In this document: piece after piece, positions 63,234 through 64,000 of the stretch
How positions within the stretch are numbered: the stretch's first letter is position 1
Layout: each line of letters opens with the position of its first letter
Origin: Planctomycetota bacterium
Lineage (GTDB): Bacteria > Planctomycetota > Planctomycetia > JALXBF01
Length of the DNA: 64,000 nucleotides
NCBI GenBank assembly: GCA_026991575.1
Contig: JALXBF010000181.1
Span: 1 to 64,000, forward strand
Direction: 5' to 3'
The notes under the pieces: model-generated
The model's input: only the letters and a program-made list of their open reading frames with translations
The model's database searches: none
What the model was told of the DNA's origin: nothing
Translations under genes and position numbers: made by a program

Positions 63234-64000
63234 ATGCCGGCTGACGTCACACAACCCGAGGCCAGGTTATCGGCAGCGGAAACTGTGCCGGAGACGAGGG
63301 GCAATGGCGCACCGCAGGAGGCTGCTGCTGGTGCGGGGCCCAGCTTGCCCGCGGTTCACGCTGCAACTGCTCAACCGCGGACCGATCGGTACCGACCGCT
63401 AGAGCTGCTACGCCGGACCGATCCGCGGCTGCTTCTGGCCATTGCTGTCGTCTCCGCGGTGACGCTGTGGGCCTACTACCCAAGTTTCCGACGTCTAGTG
63501 CAAATCTGGTGGTCCGATCCGCAGTACTCGCACGGGTTCTTGGTTCCCGTGTTTACTGCGGTTTTGTGTTGGTTACGGCGCGAACGGGTCGACTGGAGTC
63601 GGGTGCGGCCGAGCTGGTGGGCTGTACCGGTGTTGATCGGTGCTGCCGTACTGCGGCTGTTCGGCACTTACTTCTATATGGAATGGTTCGAGCACTTGTC
63701 GCTGCTACCGCTGTGCTTTGGGCTGCTGCTTGCCTTCGGTGGCTGGCAGCTCGTGCGGGGCTGGTGGCCGGCGGTGCTGTTTTTGATCTTTATGATCCCG
63801 TTCCCGTACCGCTTCGAGATCATGCTGTCGCATCCTCTGCAGCGGATTGCGACCAAGGCCAGTTGTTATCTGCTGCAGACGCTGGGCGAGCCAGCGGTGG
63901 CGGAAGGCAATACGATCCTGGTCAACGAGGCTCGCTTGGAAGTTGTCCAGGCATGCAATGGGCTTCGGATGGCGATCAGCTTTGTCGCGCTGGCCGTGGC
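63234..64000 (+). CDS. Exosortase (planctomycete type), 3' end outside window
   Basis: 255 codons visible from ATG 63234, with AGGA 9 nt upstream; runs off the right edge. An N-terminal tail of about 60 residues, rich in Ala, Pro, Glu and Gln, precedes the membrane domain. The first periplasmic loop has IWWSDPQYSHGFLVP (about 91-105), the standard exosortase DPxYSHG block. Several membrane segments follow, with WPAVLFLIFMIPFPYRF, and the catalytic block VVQACNGLRM gives Cys241. In most exosortases the residue after this Cys is Ser or Thr; here it is Asn. The conserved Arg lies beyond the edge. The enzyme would process a C-terminal sorting signal on exported proteins. Confidence 0.9.
   Translation, partial: MPADVTQPEARLSAAETVPETRGNGAPQEAAAGAGPSLPAVHAATAQPRTDRYRPLELLRRTDPRLLLAIAVVSAVTLWAYYPSFRRLVQIWWSDPQYSHGFLVPVFTAVLCWLRRERVDWSRVRPSWWAVPVLIGAAVLRLFGTYFYMEWFEHLSLLPLCFGLLLAFGGWQLVRGWWPAVLFLIFMIPFPYRFEIMLSHPLQRIATKASCYLLQTLGEPAVAEGNTILVNEARLEVVQACNGLRMAISFVALAV

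Noticed and set aside
1-64000. CRISPR arrays, insertion sequences, prophage or toxin-antitoxin pairs
   Set aside because: No regularly spaced repeats, transposase or integrase motifs, or typical small gene pairs were seen on reading both strands.

Overview
The window is GC-rich chromosomal DNA from a planctomycete (PVC group). This rests on protein families that are largely restricted to or typical of that phylum: a DUF1501 protein next to a DUF1549/DUF1553 protein with an N-terminal planctomycete cytochrome motif, a membrane-bound-dehydrogenase/HEAT/cytochrome c giant followed by a PQQ-type propeller, a LEPR-XLL protein, an FG-GAP/VCBS protein, a vWA plus secretin-short-domain protein, and an exosortase. 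Genus cannot be assigned from the sequence alone. No phage genes, insertion sequences, CRISPR arrays or rRNA genes were seen; the layout looks like stable chromosome. Genes are separated by rather long GC-rich gaps, several with strong hairpins.

Layout. 1-2530: a large vWA/coiled-coil/STN protein running off the left edge. 2874-5103: anchored methyltransferase and APC permease. 5085-8310: asparagine-synthase-type amidotransferase and a GT4 glycosyltransferase. 8706-12083: LarA-type nickel racemase followed at once by an FG-GAP secreted protein. 12599-16871: DUF1501 and PSD1-type pair. 17197-19404: M48 membrane peptidase. 19659-21942: aroB-dprA. 22322-24297: a two-gene lipoprotein operon (LpoB-like plus a COG3014-like lipoprotein). 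24692-25537: LEPR-XLL repeat protein. 25894-28226: uronate-isomerase-like enzyme and SDR epimerase. 28225-30791: octaheme cytochrome/HEAT/TPR protein and a Dabb-domain protein. 31362-34286: leuS. 34435-38614: a membrane-anchored hypothetical, a zinc-ribbon PH protein and a 950-residue zinc-ribbon protein. 38785-43652: dehydrogenase-like giant plus PQQ-like propeller. 43678-46596: small secreted proteins, a GNAT acetyltransferase overlapping a GT39-like membrane glycosyltransferase. 47035-49062: ABC-2-type permease. 49498-51222: M2-type metallopeptidase. 51572-56640: topA, a DegT aminotransferase and a nucleotide-sugar dehydrogenase on one strand. 56959-62258: PpiD/SurA-like chaperone, ctpA and tsaD. 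62266-62336: tRNA-Cys(GCA). 63234-64000: exosortase, cut by the right edge.

Most of the content is envelope biology: lipoproteins, periplasmic folding and proteolysis (PpiD-like, CtpA, M48, M2), surface polysaccharide sugars (DegT, nucleotide-sugar dehydrogenase, GT4, GT39, AsnB-type amidotransferase), cell-surface sorting (exosortase, LEPR-XLL) and periplasmic electron transfer (octaheme cytochrome, PSD1, dehydrogenase giant). Housekeeping genes (leuS, topA, aroB, dprA, tsaD, tRNA-Cys) are scattered among them.

The most interesting candidates are the LpoB/COG3014 lipoprotein operon in a phylum known for unusual cell walls, the LarA-FG-GAP operon with every catalytic residue at canonical spacing, the octaheme-HEAT-TPR fusion whose start codon overlaps that of a divergent gene, the PpiD-like chaperone whose middle is a roughly 270-residue polyampholyte, and the unexplained 950-residue zinc-ribbon protein. 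No single obviously new defence or mobile system was found.
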